64,000 bases of DNA, taken from NCBI GenBank assembly GCA_050693935.1, contig JBOGWU010000130.1:20404-84403 (forward strand), read 5' to 3'. This stretch comes from WHSV01 sp050693935. Lineage in GTDB: Bacteria > Actinomycetota > CADDZG01 > WHSQ01. The notes under the pieces are model-generated. The model had not been told where the DNA came from and searched no databases. It was given only the letters and a program-made list of their open reading frames with translations. Positions within the stretch are counted from its first letter, which is position 1. Each line of letters opens with the position of its first letter. Below are positions 8,645-17,372 of the stretch, piece after piece. The position numbers and the translations under genes were made by a program.

Positions 8645-10699
8645 ATGAGCTCTACTGCCGAAGTCAAGCGCGCCCCATCTCAAGAAGCCGATGTTCCGGA
8701 CGCCGATAGCCCGGTTCACAGGTTTCTTGGCTCCCCCGTTGCCTTCATCGCCACCACGCTGATTCTCCTCGCTTTGTTCGGCGGGACCTTCATCACCAAC
8801 CCCGACCGGGTCGCGCCAACCAAGGATCCGGCCTACTACACGTGGCGAACCGAAGCGTTGATGACCGAGTCACCCCAAGCGGTCTTGGACTCGAAGGGAC
8901 CGTACGACTACTTCAGCTCTGGTTACCGGGTCACAGCTCCAGTAACCGGGGCGCTGATGCGCCATCTTCCCGCGGTGTCGGAGCTTCACACGACCGTGTT
9001 CCTGATGGTGCTGCTCCCGGTGCTAACCGCGCTGCTGCTCGCCGGCTTCGCGTACCGGCACCGCAGAGATCCGTTGCTATGGCACGCGGTGGCCTACTTC
9101 TCCGCGAGTCTGTTTCTCACACCACCGTTCGTCGGCTATCTGGACAACGTCCTGTGCCTGTTCTTCCTCGCCGCCTCGTTGAGCTTCTTGACTCAGGCGC
9201 GCACGTCGTGGCCCGCGCGACTGGCCTTCGGGGGCTTCCTGCTGGCCGCCGGCTTGACGCATCCGACGACTCTGGTGTTCTTCGGGCTGAGCCTCGGTCT
9301 CATGTCCGCGGCGAAGCTCGTGTTTCGAAGGTTCGACCTGCGCGCCGTGGTGCGCGAGGACCTTCCTATGCTGCTCTCCGCTCTGGTGGCGGCGTTGGTG
9401 ACCTTCGCCGTCTGGACGGTCGGCATCTGGGGTGAGCCGGCTCCGCTGACCGATGCGGCGCTGGCACCTCCATACGGCAGCGACTTCTTCCTCGACCGAA
9501 TGGGTCAGTGGGTCGAGGCGATGCGACCGTTGTTCAACGGGCCGTTGTTCGTGGTCGGGGTGATCGGAATCCTGGCGGCCGGGAAACGCTGGGTGAACGA
9601 GGATCTGGCGCGCGTGTCGATCCTGTGGCTGGCGCCCCTGGCCGGGCTATTCGGGTTCGTCGGTGGCCTGACCTACCCCTACTACCGCTTCTTCAACACC
9701 ACACTGGCCTGGGTACTGCTCGTCGGGCTCGGCGCCTATTTCGTGGTTCGTTTCTTGATTTCTAAGTCGATCGTTGCGGCGCTCGCCGGCCTCGCGGTGC
9801 TCGCGGTCTTGGTCGCGACCAACTTCAGCTCCGGCTTCGAGCTCAGCGGATGGAACAACGCCGAGGGTGGCTGGATCAACGCCCAAACGCAAACCGACCT
9901 AAAGGCGCTCGAGGACCGCCTCGCGGGGGCGGATGGCGATACCCCTGTGGTATTCGTGCTCGATCAGGAAAGCCGCAACCAACAGGTTTGGGGCTTTACC
10001 AAGCTCGCGGGCAACACCTCGCGCTACGGTCTTCCCGACGGCATGATCGATCAGGGCTACATCTACCTGGGCTCCCTCGAGAACTTCCTGCAGGGGGCAT
10101 CGACTGATGCCGAAGGCAACGCAGTGGAGCCGGGCTCGTGTGATCCCGAGGACGCAAAGGCGGCCCTAAGCGACGACGTGTATGCGGCGCTTTCGGCGGA
10201 GACGTTGTGCGACATCCAGGACAATGCCGAGGGGGCGCCGATCGTAGTGCTGGCCCAGGTCTTCAACTCCACGGGCTTCAACGCGGAGGTCGCCTCTGGC
10301 GCGGTAGAGGGAGCGCCGAACCTCGTGGGGGATTCTGAGGTATGGGCGGTAGCCGACGGCGTGGTCTCGGTGGTGCTCGGCGGCGAGCTGCCGGCCGCAC
10401 AAGACGCCGGGGACTCGCCCTCGCCGCTGCACCTGCTGCGAGTGATCGCCGGCTTCGTGCTCTTGCTGCTTCCCGGATTGTTGATCTACCGCGTGGTTCT
10501 CCACGATGGGGGACTGCCTGAGGCGCTGGGTATGGTGCCTGCCCTTTCACTCCTATCGCTGTCCCTGATCGGCACGCTGCTCATTGCCGTGGTCCGGGGC
10601 CCGTTCGGCGCGGCCATGGGATGGGCAACGCTAACTCTGGCGGTTGCCCTGTGCGGAGGTATGAACCTGATGACTCGTACGCGCGCTCGAATCGAATAA
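8645..10699 (+). CDS. Large polytopic membrane protein, GT-C glycosyltransferase-like
   Basis: About 684 aa. The frame opens at 8504 inside the previous gene; I prefer ATG 8645 because the text before it is low-complexity out-of-frame phosphatase sequence. After a short cytosolic tail there is one helix (about residues 30-50). Then comes a loop containing DPAYYTWRTEALM, with an acidic/aromatic first-loop pattern like GT-C glycosyltransferases, then roughly ten more helices. A soluble domain of about 220 residues (LKALEDRLAGADGDTPVVFVLDQESRNQQVWGF is its start, split here by position 9900-9990) precedes three final C-terminal helices. GT-C enzymes use polyprenyl-phosphate sugars on the outer face. 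The gene lies between phosphatases and a flippase, consistent with glycan assembly. Family assignment is tentative. Confidence 0.6.
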   Translation: MSSTAEVKRAPSQEADVPDADSPVHRFLGSPVAFIATTLILLALFGGTFITNPDRVAPTKDPAYYTWRTEALMTESPQAVLDSKGPYDYFSSGYRVTAPVTGALMRHLPAVSELHTTVFLMVLLPVLTALLLAGFAYRHRRDPLLWHAVAYFSASLFLTPPFVGYLDNVLCLFFLAASLSFLTQARTSWPARLAFGGFLLAAGLTHPTTLVFFGLSLGLMSAAKLVFRRFDLRAVVREDLPMLLSALVAALVTFAVWTVGIWGEPAPLTDAALAPPYGSDFFLDRMGQWVEAMRPLFNGPLFVVGVIGILAAGKRWVNEDLARVSILWLAPLAGLFGFVGGLTYPYYRFFNTTLAWVLLVGLGAYFVVRFLISKSIVAALAGLAVLAVLVATNFSSGFELSGWNNAEGGWINAQTQTDLKALEDRLAGADGDTPVVFVLDQESRNQQVWGFTKLAGNTSRYGLPDGMIDQGYIYLGSLENFLQGASTDAEGNAVEPGSCDPEDAKAALSDDVYAALSAETLCDIQDNAEGAPIVVLAQVFNSTGFNAEVASGAVEGAPNLVGDSEVWAVADGVVSVVLGGELPAAQDAGDSPSPLHLLRVIAGFVLLLLPGLLIYRVVLHDGGLPEALGMVPALSLLSLSLIGTLLIAVVRGPFGAAMGWATLTLAVALCGGMNLMTRTRARIE

Positions 10700-10790
10700 C
10701 ACCCGCCGGAGAACCCAGCGGCAGTAGACGGCCGGCTCATCAGAACGGTGGAACCCAATCGACAACGAAGACGGACTGCCAACCAACCGT

Positions 10791-12359
10791 TTGACACAGG
10801 GCCAGCGCGACGATGTTGCGACCGTCGCGCGCGGTGGAGCGATCCAGATCGTAGGACAGGTAACCCAGCGCGGACTGGCCTACGGTTTCACCCTAGTCGC
10901 CTTCCGTATCCTCGGCCCGTTGCCGTTCGGGCTCTATCGCCAGGCTGTTCAGATCCTCACCATCGGCTCACAGTTGGGCCTCGCGGGCTACAACTACGCG
11001 GCCATGCGCTGGATTGCGCGAGCTCGAGTGACCGGAGATCACGGGGGGGTGAGGGGGGCGGCGCGTGTTGGTTTGACGTGCGCCGCCGTCGCCTCGGCTC
11101 TGGTCGTCGTTCTGATCCTGGTCTTCGCGGAACCCATAGCATCAATCTTTGGTGATGATCCGTCCGAGGTTGACGACCTAGCGTGGTTGTTGCGGGTCGG
11201 AGCGGCCTACGTGCCTCTGTTCGCGATGATGCAGGTGCTGCGCTACTGCACGCAGGCCTACAAGACCATGGGCCCATCGGTCATCGCGGGCAACATCGTT
11301 CAGCCCGCGGCGCGATTCGTGATCGGCGTCTCGGTCCTCTTGTTCGGCTACTTCGTCCTGGACTCCTCCCGGCGGGGGTTGCTGGCCGCGATGATCGTCA
11401 CTCTGTTGATCAGTGCCGCCCTCGGCATGATCACGGCGGGATGGTACCTACGCCGAATGATGACCGACCAGGAGCGGAGCGCTGCCCCGGTATCGGAGTT
11501 CGGTCCGATGACCCGCTTTGCGCTGCCGCAGGCGGGGGCCTCGCTTCTGGGTGTCCAGTCGATCGGTCTGGGAATTCTGGTGCTCGGAGCTTTCGGTTCG
11601 ACGCGGGACGTCGGTTTGTTTGCGATCGCACTATCGCTGCAGGGCCCGGGCACCGTCTTCCTGTCGGGGATCGTCAACATCTGGGCCCCCGTTGTGTCCG
11701 ACCTTCACGAGAAAGGAGAGATCGAACGCCTCGGATCGCTATATCAGACGATCAATCGCTGGATCGCGACCTTCTCCTTTCCGGTTTTCGCCGCACTCCT
11801 CATCGTTCCCGAGCTCTTCGTAAGGGTGCTCGCCGGGCCCGAGGGTCAAGGTTCGGAGACCATCGTGGCCATCCTGGTCATCGGCAGCCTCTTTTACACA
11901 GGCACCGGTCCGACGGGCTACGTGATCTCCATGACCGGCCGGCCCGGGATCAACTTCATCAACTCGGTAGGGTCGGTGGCGTTGTATGTCGCGCTGGGTG
12001 CATGGCTCGTGCCCCTCTACGGAGACGGCGGCAACGGGGCCGTCGGCATGGCCATTGTCGACGTGATCGTCACCGCGCTCGTCAATACGATACGCGTGAT
12101 CGAGGCCAAGGTGATCGTGGGGATACAGCCGTTTGGACGGACCTTCTACAAGCCGGTCGTTGCGACCCTCGCCGGAGCGGGCGTGCTCCTAGGATGGAAG
12201 CTTGCGTTCGGCACATCGATCCCCAGTGAGCTCGCGGGCCTGGTGTTCGGAGCAATTGCCTTTCTGGTAACGCTCAAGGCCATGGGGCTCGATGCAGAGG
12301 AGCGTATGGTCATCAACCGAGTTCGCCAGCGTGCGCTAAAGGGACGTAAGAAGCGCTGA
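10791..12359 (+). CDS. Polysaccharide flippase (Wzx/MOP-type)
   Basis: 522 aa polytopic protein of the MOP exporter/polysaccharide biosynthesis family, which flips polyprenyl-linked sugars across the membrane. The N-terminal VARGGAIQIVGQVTQRGLAY and the following paired helices fit the Wzx N-terminal repeat; the mid-protein block FALPQAGASLLGVQSIG and NIWAPVVSDLHEKGEIERL match the start of the second repeat. I place the start at TTG 10791; no clear ribosome-binding site is visible and the frame is open upstream, so the exact start is uncertain. It follows the GT-C-like gene by 91 bases and belongs with the O-antigen-ligase-like protein at 15623. Confidence 0.85.
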   Translation: MTQGQRDDVATVARGGAIQIVGQVTQRGLAYGFTLVAFRILGPLPFGLYRQAVQILTIGSQLGLAGYNYAAMRWIARARVTGDHGGVRGAARVGLTCAAVASALVVVLILVFAEPIASIFGDDPSEVDDLAWLLRVGAAYVPLFAMMQVLRYCTQAYKTMGPSVIAGNIVQPAARFVIGVSVLLFGYFVLDSSRRGLLAAMIVTLLISAALGMITAGWYLRRMMTDQERSAAPVSEFGPMTRFALPQAGASLLGVQSIGLGILVLGAFGSTRDVGLFAIALSLQGPGTVFLSGIVNIWAPVVSDLHEKGEIERLGSLYQTINRWIATFSFPVFAALLIVPELFVRVLAGPEGQGSETIVAILVIGSLFYTGTGPTGYVISMTGRPGINFINSVGSVALYVALGAWLVPLYGDGGNGAVGMAIVDVIVTALVNTIRVIEAKVIVGIQPFGRTFYKPVVATLAGAGVLLGWKLAFGTSIPSELAGLVFGAIAFLVTLKAMGLDAEERMVINRVRQRALKGRKKR

Positions 12360-12442
12360 GTTACGCGCGGGGGCGAGCCGGCCGGACACGTCCGATGAAG
12401 AGTCGACGAACGCCACCAGCAGGGAGGAGTGGAGCACCTCCG

Positions 12443-12847
12443 ATGAGATCTGAAATTATGGCTTACGACACCGAGAGAAGGAACTTCTTGGACATCACGC
12501 GCGACGTCGAGCGATTCGTGTCGTCCGCCTCCTCCGATGGTTTGGTCAACGTGTTCGTGCCGCATGCAACCGCAGGAGTCGCGTTGATCGAAACGGGATC
12601 CGGGTCCGAGCAGGACCTCGCCGCGGCCCTGGAGCGACTGTTGCCCCGGGACGGCGACTACGCACACCGACACGGGTCTCCGGGCCACGGACGCGATCAC
12701 GTCCTGCCGGCCTTCGTCGCCCCCTCGGTGACGATTCCCGTCGTGGATTCTCGCCTGATGCTCGGGACGTGGCAGAGTGTCGTGCTGGTCGATACCAACC
12801 GGGACAACCCCGAGCGCAGCGTGCGCTTCTCCTTCATCCCGGCTTGA
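12443..12847 (+). CDS. YjbQ/UPF0047-family protein
   Basis: 134 aa small soluble protein of the YjbQ (UPF0047) family, some members of which have weak thiamine-phosphate synthase activity. The family features are all here: VFVPHATAGVALIE with the conserved His, the HGSPGHGRDHVLPAFVAPS block, and LGTWQSVVLVDTN near the end. ATG 12443 is preceded by AGGGAGGAG about 14 bases upstream; an in-frame ATG at 12395 would add 16 residues that do not resemble the family. The last codon overlaps the TTG start of the ChrA-type gene (TTGA at 12844-12847), so the two are probably co-translated although no functional link is known. Confidence 0.85.
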   Translation: MRSEIMAYDTERRNFLDITRDVERFVSSASSDGLVNVFVPHATAGVALIETGSGSEQDLAAALERLLPRDGDYAHRHGSPGHGRDHVLPAFVAPSVTIPVVDSRLMLGTWQSVVLVDTNRDNPERSVRFSFIPA

Positions 12848-13947
12848 ACACGGGGGCCACTCTGCGGGAGCTTGCAGGGCTGTTCCTCAAGCTGGGAACG
12901 ATCGGTTTCGGGGGCCCCGCAGCGCACATCGCATTGATGCAGGACGAGGTCGTCGAAAAGCGCGGGTGGATGGACAGGCAGCGCTTCCTCGATCTCGTCG
13001 GGGCGACGAACCTGATCCCAGGACCCACCTCGACGGAGCTGGCCATTCACATCGGGCGCGAGCGATCGGGTTGGCGCGGCCTGACGGTCGCCGGAACCTG
13101 CTTCATCGTGCCCGCCACGCTGATCGTCCTCGGTTTCGCGTGGGCTTACGTCGAGTTCGGCGAAACGGTGCAGGCCGAGGCGATTCTGTACGGGATCCAG
13201 CCAGTGATGATCGCCATCGTTCTGCAGGCGCTCGTAAGGCTCCTCCCGGCCGCGCTCAAGACCGTGGGACTGTGGATCGTGGGTGTACTCGTGCTCGTCG
13301 CCTACCTTTTCGGAGTGAACGAGCTGATCCTGCTCGTGGGATCGGGCGTGCTGGTGATGATCGTTCGCGGGCTCGGCCCCAATCCTGGATTGTGCGGCTT
13401 CGCTCCGCTGGCCGTTGCACCAATCGTGGGGCTCGATCACCTCTTCTTGGTCTTCTTGAAGATCGGAGCGGTGCTCTACGGAAGCGGGTACGTCCTGCTT
13501 GCGTTCCTACGCACCGATCTGGTCGAGGCACTCGGTTGGCTCACCGAAAGGCAATTGATCGATGCGGTTGCGGTGGGACAGGTGACGCCCGGCCCTCTGT
13601 TCACGACCGCTACCTTCATCGGCTATGTGCTGGCCGGTCTGCCGGGCGCACTCCTGGCCACGCTTGGCATCTTCCTTCCGTCGTTCATCCTCGTGGCTTT
13701 GACGCACCCCCTGATCGAGCGCGTACGGCGGTCTCCCAGACTCTCGGCGTTGTTCGACGGAATCAACGCTGCGGCACTCGCTCTCATGGCCGGCGTCACC
13801 TTTCAGCTAGGTCTCGTGGCGATCCGGGATTTGATCTCCGCGCTGATAGCGATCATCTCGGCCGGCCTGCTGTTCAAAACGGAGGTCAACAACGTGATTC
13901 TTGTGATCGCAGGTGCCCTCGCGGGGCTACTGCGTGTGGTCCTTTGA
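12844..13947 (+). CDS. chrA: Chromate transporter (CHR) family protein, two-domain
   Basis: 367 aa membrane protein with two CHR domains in tandem. The first has LGTIGFGGPAAHIALMQ, VEKRGWMDRQRFLDL and NLIPGPTST; the second has IGAVLYGSGYVLLAFLR, LTERQLIDAVAVGQVTPGP and GIFLPSFILVAL. In ChrA the G-F-G-G and P-G-P motifs of each half form the transport core. The start is TTG 12844, overlapping the YjbQ stop by three bases. Family members export chromate, sometimes coupled to sulfate uptake. Two sulfotransferases a little downstream make a sulfate-related role worth considering, but that is inference only. Confidence 0.85.
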   Translation: MNTGATLRELAGLFLKLGTIGFGGPAAHIALMQDEVVEKRGWMDRQRFLDLVGATNLIPGPTSTELAIHIGRERSGWRGLTVAGTCFIVPATLIVLGFAWAYVEFGETVQAEAILYGIQPVMIAIVLQALVRLLPAALKTVGLWIVGVLVLVAYLFGVNELILLVGSGVLVMIVRGLGPNPGLCGFAPLAVAPIVGLDHLFLVFLKIGAVLYGSGYVLLAFLRTDLVEALGWLTERQLIDAVAVGQVTPGPLFTTATFIGYVLAGLPGALLATLGIFLPSFILVALTHPLIERVRRSPRLSALFDGINAAALALMAGVTFQLGLVAIRDLISALIAIISAGLLFKTEVNNVILVIAGALAGLLRVVL

Positions 13948-13997
13948 CGCTCATTCCCGGTAGCGGCGCGAGTCCCTGGAGTGAATAGGGTCGTCCC

Positions 13998-14696
13998 GTG
14001 AAGGAGACCCAGCACCCCACCGAGCCACCGCCGGTTCGGGGATCCTGGCGGGCCGGGGAGACGATCACCTTCGGCGGGCTCTCGGACAAGGCCACGGGGC
14101 ACATGGGTTACACCGACCGGGTCGGCCCCGGCGTGCTCGTATTGCATGGGGCGGAAGGACTTGGTTTCGGAGCAAGAGACTACGTGGACCGGCTCGCCGA
14201 GGAGGGTTTCACCGCTCTCGCGCCGGATCTCTTCGGAGAGCCGAGCTCGAGAGACTCCGACCCGAGCCAAACCCTGGATTTCGAGACCGCGCTCCGCTCG
14301 GTGCGCGCGGCGGCCACTTACCTGACCGAAAACTGGCATCCGAGGCTGGGGGTCGTGGGGTTCTCCGAGGGGGCTGGGCTCGGAACACGATGCCTGGACG
14401 AGGTCGCGCGCGACGCGACGGTTGCGTACTACGGGCTCGACCTCGACCTCGTGACACCCGACCGCTGGCACGGGCCGCTCCTCGGACACTTCGCCGACGT
14501 CGATGAGCGTCTTTCCTGGGGCGATGTGGACGCCCTCTTTCGGCGGCTCGCGGAAGCCGGTCACGACGTCGACTGGCACCGTTACGAGGGCACTCGGCGC
14601 TCCTTCGCCGGCCCCGGCCTCGAGGCCTTCGACGTCGATGCCGCGGAGCTGGCGTGGGAGCGGACGATCGAGGTGCTCTACTACCACCTGAGCTGA
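13998..14696 (+). CDS. Dienelactone-hydrolase-like protein lacking the catalytic His
   Basis: 232 aa alpha/beta-hydrolase of the dienelactone hydrolase family. VLVLHGAEGLGFGARDYVDRLA and the FTALAPDLFG block are typical of the family N-terminus. The nucleophile elbow reads GFSEGAG, with Ser where most members have Cys. The usual His in the Y-x-G-A-x-H-G-F motif is Arg: the sequence is YEGTRRSFAGPG, while the flanking AAELAWERTIEVL aligns well. Asp in HFADVDERL is kept. With His gone the triad is incomplete, so hydrolysis by the standard mechanism is unlikely unless another residue substitutes. GTG 13998 is the start; the gene ends one base from the convergent sulfotransferase. Confidence 0.8.
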   Translation: MKETQHPTEPPPVRGSWRAGETITFGGLSDKATGHMGYTDRVGPGVLVLHGAEGLGFGARDYVDRLAEEGFTALAPDLFGEPSSRDSDPSQTLDFETALRSVRAAATYLTENWHPRLGVVGFSEGAGLGTRCLDEVARDATVAYYGLDLDLVTPDRWHGPLLGHFADVDERLSWGDVDALFRRLAEAGHDVDWHRYEGTRRSFAGPGLEAFDVDAAELAWERTIEVLYYHLS

Positions 14697-14697
14697 G

Positions 14698-15594
14698 CTA
14701 GACGGCCGTGGAGTGCCGGGTGCCCCGCAGCCGGCCGAGAGGCGCACCCGCCAGACCGAGCCCCGCGGAGATGCGGGCGGGAATCCCAGGGTGAGGGAAC
14801 CTCCGCTCGTATCCAAGGGCGCTGAGGGTCTCGCCCGCGACCGCCTCGAAGACCTCAACCTGAGACGGGGGCATTTGCTCGGCCCACGAGCGGGTACGAG
14901 CGATCTTCTCGGTGATGTGGGGGTTGTACAGATTGGCCCTTTCGAGTACCTCCTCTTTGGCCAGCCTGTTGAACTCGAGCATTGCGGGATCGAACTGGAT
15001 GCCCAAGAAGCGGGTGAGCCCACGAAGGCACTCCTCGGGATCCTCGAGGAGCCGCTCGTAGCGCACCTCGAGGTATTGGTCCTCGGGGAGGGTCCGTCCC
15101 GCTGCCATGCCCCGGCCGACGCGTCGGTCCCAAAGGCGCGCGGCCTTGGCCACCGTCTTGGGGCCGAAGGGGACGTCCGCGTAGGACAGGGCGATCTCGC
15201 GTCCGTCTCGCACCAAGTGGACGAACCGGGCACGAGGCCAGAGGCGATGGAGCAGGGCTATGTGTTCGACGTAACGCGGCGTCTTGTCCCCATAGATGCC
15301 CTTGTCGCGGGTGCGGGCGAAAGCTTGGTAGCAGGCTTCCAGCACGTTCGCGTATGGTGCTCGCTCGATCCCCTCGAGCTCGGTCGCCACTGATTCGATC
15401 GGGAGGTCCCAGGTAGGCCATCGCCTGTGCGCCTGAAGACGCGTTAGCAGGTCGTTCACGTCCACGACGTCGGAGCCCTGGAAGAGCTCGACAACGAAAC
15501 GGGACTCCGGCGGTACCGCAACCTGAGGATGAGCGTTGAGCATCATCCTCAATAGGGTTGTCCCCGAGCGCGCCGAACCCACCACGAAAAACAC
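14698..15594 (-). CDS. Sulfotransferase family protein
   Basis: 298 aa PAPS-dependent sulfotransferase-fold protein. The 5-phosphosulfate loop GSARSGTTLL is at the extreme N-terminus; the 3-phosphate motif LVRDGREIALSY follows near residue 120-135, and YGDKTPRYVEHI lies between them. The frame stays open far upstream, to 16179, but that extension is antisense to the O-antigen-ligase-like gene. The homologous part begins at VFFVVGSARSG, so I choose GTG 15594. It is convergent with the hydrolase at 13998 and divergent from 15623. The family moves sulfate onto sugars, lipids or proteins; the neighbours argue for a glycan. Confidence 0.85.
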   Translation of the reverse strand: MFFVVGSARSGTTLLRMMLNAHPQVAVPPESRFVVELFQGSDVVDVNDLLTRLQAHRRWPTWDLPIESVATELEGIERAPYANVLEACYQAFARTRDKGIYGDKTPRYVEHIALLHRLWPRARFVHLVRDGREIALSYADVPFGPKTVAKAARLWDRRVGRGMAAGRTLPEDQYLEVRYERLLEDPEECLRGLTRFLGIQFDPAMLEFNRLAKEEVLERANLYNPHITEKIARTRSWAEQMPPSQVEVFEAVAGETLSALGYERRFPHPGIPARISAGLGLAGAPLGRLRGTRHSTAV

Positions 15595-15622
15595 GAACCT
15601 GAGTGTAGAGGTAGCACGTAGG

Positions 15623-17371
15623 ATGCGCGCCGTGAAAAGTGAGTACGCCGTAAGGATCTTCGATCGTCTGCCCGTGCAAGCATCCAAGGACACCGCGCGC
15701 AAGCTGTGGTTGGGAGCCGCGGTGTCGCTGTTGGCCGGCCTGCTGGGATGGGTGACGGGAACCCTGGGTGGAGGCGTGTTCGCGTTGTGGGCATTCATGA
15801 TCGCCGCGGTCTTGATAGGTCTCGCGCTGCCGCTACCTCTCGCTCTGGTCGCGCCGCTGTTCATGGGTCTCGTCGGCTGGCTCGTCGACATGCTGCCCAC
15901 GGTGATCCTGGCCGGCTGGGCCGCCGTTGTGGTGCGGTGGACGGTGATGCTCGTGCGCGAACGAAGGTGGCCGCGCGCCGGCAGATGGACGTGGTTGGCC
16001 CTGGGACTTGTCGGTTGGACGCTGCTGGGTGTGCTGGTCGTAAGCGCGACCGAGTTTCGCCACTTCCTCCTGCTGCTGGGGATCCAGGGACTGATAAGTG
16101 GAGTGATGCTCGCGGTTGTCGACACGCTAAAGGAGTTCGACGACAGGATTCGCGTCGTGGCGGGTCTGAACGCCTTCATCGTGATTCTGTCCCTCGGAGT
16201 ATTGCTTCAGTGGTTGGGCATCCCAGTCGAAGAGCTGCAGAACCGCGAGGTGAGCGGACGCGTGGAAGACGCCTACGGCCTCGATGCCTTTCCCAATGCG
16301 GTCGGCATGATCAACTACGTGCGCGCGACGAATGCAGGAGCTGCGGAGCTCCGCGCCAAGGTCGAACGAGTGGCCGAGCGCACTCCAGAGCTTCCCGAGG
16401 CCTCGGTCTTCGCGCCGACGCTCAGGGCGTTCGACACGAGCATCGTCGTGAGATTCGAGGGGTCGGCGCGCGATTTCGAAGAGGTTCTGGAACCACTGGG
16501 TGTCGACCTCATCTACGACAACGTCGGGCTCGTACCCATGAACACCGTTCCGCGGATTCGCTCCTTTCCTCGCAACGCCCTCACCTACGCGGGGGTGTGC
16601 GTGGCGCTGTTCCCTCTTACCTTCTACCTAGCCTGGACCGGCGCGGGGCGCCGGCGGTGGCTCGGTTGGGCGGGGGTTGCGTCCTGCCTTTTCGGTGCTG
16701 GGTTTTCTCTCGCGCGCGGTGCATGGATCGCGATAGCCATAGGGATCCTCTACCTGGTTGTCGACGGCCGTCTGTCTTGGGCCAGGAGACGTCAGATGAT
16801 CGCCGTCTTCCTTGGAGCTGCCGCTCTTGTTACGGCGTTCTATTTCGTGAAGTACGGGGTCGATCCCGCTACCGGAAGGGCGGGGGCGCGCGGAAGTGTG
16901 GGCGCCCGTCAGACCGTGTATCAGGAGTCGGTGCGGGCCTTACAGGGCAAACACATCCTTCTCGGATACGGGTCGGAAAAGGCACGCGCGGAGTCGGGCG
17001 GTTCCAAGGAGGGGGGTCGGTACGTCCCACGCGCGGGCACCCATTCGACCTATCTCAACTATTTGTTCCGTACCGGTGTCCCGGGGGCACTCGGGATCGT
17101 CGCTCTTTACGGCATCTCATGGCTGCACGCTCGCGCCGCGGCGACTTCGTCGGAGGGCCGCGAGCGCCTGTTCTCAACCCTGGTTGCCGGAGCGGTTTTC
17201 AGCGTAGCTGCGCACGCGGCGATTCTCAGCCTTTACGTTGAACCGATCTACACGCTGATGGTGTCCTTGCTGCTGGCGCTTGCGATGGCCGGAGCTACGG
17301 AATTGCCCACTTCGGTCCTTCCCCGGCGCACGCGCGAGAGACGGCCGGAGGCGCCGGCGGAGCACTCCTGA
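15623..17371 (+). CDS. O-antigen ligase/polymerase-like membrane protein with large soluble insertion
   Basis: About 582 aa. Multiple transmembrane segments in the first 200 residues are followed by a soluble stretch of about 115 residues (nt about 16235-16580, starting QNREVSGRVEDAYG). The Wzy/WaaL-type part then follows: PRIRSFPRNALTYAGV, helices, GARQTVYQESVRAL, and the C-terminal AGTHSTYLNYLFRTGVPG with the conserved His. These blocks match the O-antigen ligase (Wzy_C) family, which polymerises or transfers lipid-linked glycans outside the membrane. ATG 15623 is my start; GTG 15632 is an alternative. The stop lies one base before the GTG of the next sulfotransferase. The inserted domain is unusual and unidentified. 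Confidence 0.78.
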   Translation: MRAVKSEYAVRIFDRLPVQASKDTARKLWLGAAVSLLAGLLGWVTGTLGGGVFALWAFMIAAVLIGLALPLPLALVAPLFMGLVGWLVDMLPTVILAGWAAVVVRWTVMLVRERRWPRAGRWTWLALGLVGWTLLGVLVVSATEFRHFLLLLGIQGLISGVMLAVVDTLKEFDDRIRVVAGLNAFIVILSLGVLLQWLGIPVEELQNREVSGRVEDAYGLDAFPNAVGMINYVRATNAGAAELRAKVERVAERTPELPEASVFAPTLRAFDTSIVVRFEGSARDFEEVLEPLGVDLIYDNVGLVPMNTVPRIRSFPRNALTYAGVCVALFPLTFYLAWTGAGRRRWLGWAGVASCLFGAGFSLARGAWIAIAIGILYLVVDGRLSWARRRQMIAVFLGAAALVTAFYFVKYGVDPATGRAGARGSVGARQTVYQESVRALQGKHILLGYGSEKARAESGGSKEGGRYVPRAGTHSTYLNYLFRTGVPGALGIVALYGISWLHARAAATSSEGRERLFSTLVAGAVFSVAAHAAILSLYVEPIYTLMVSLLLALAMAGATELPTSVLPRRTRERRPEAPAEHS

Positions 17372-17372
17372 G

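Noticed and set aside
15595..16179. N-terminal extension of the minus-strand sulfotransferase
   Set aside because: It is opposite the O-antigen-ligase-like gene and its Thr/Ser/Pro-rich text has no sulfotransferase character; homology begins at 15594.
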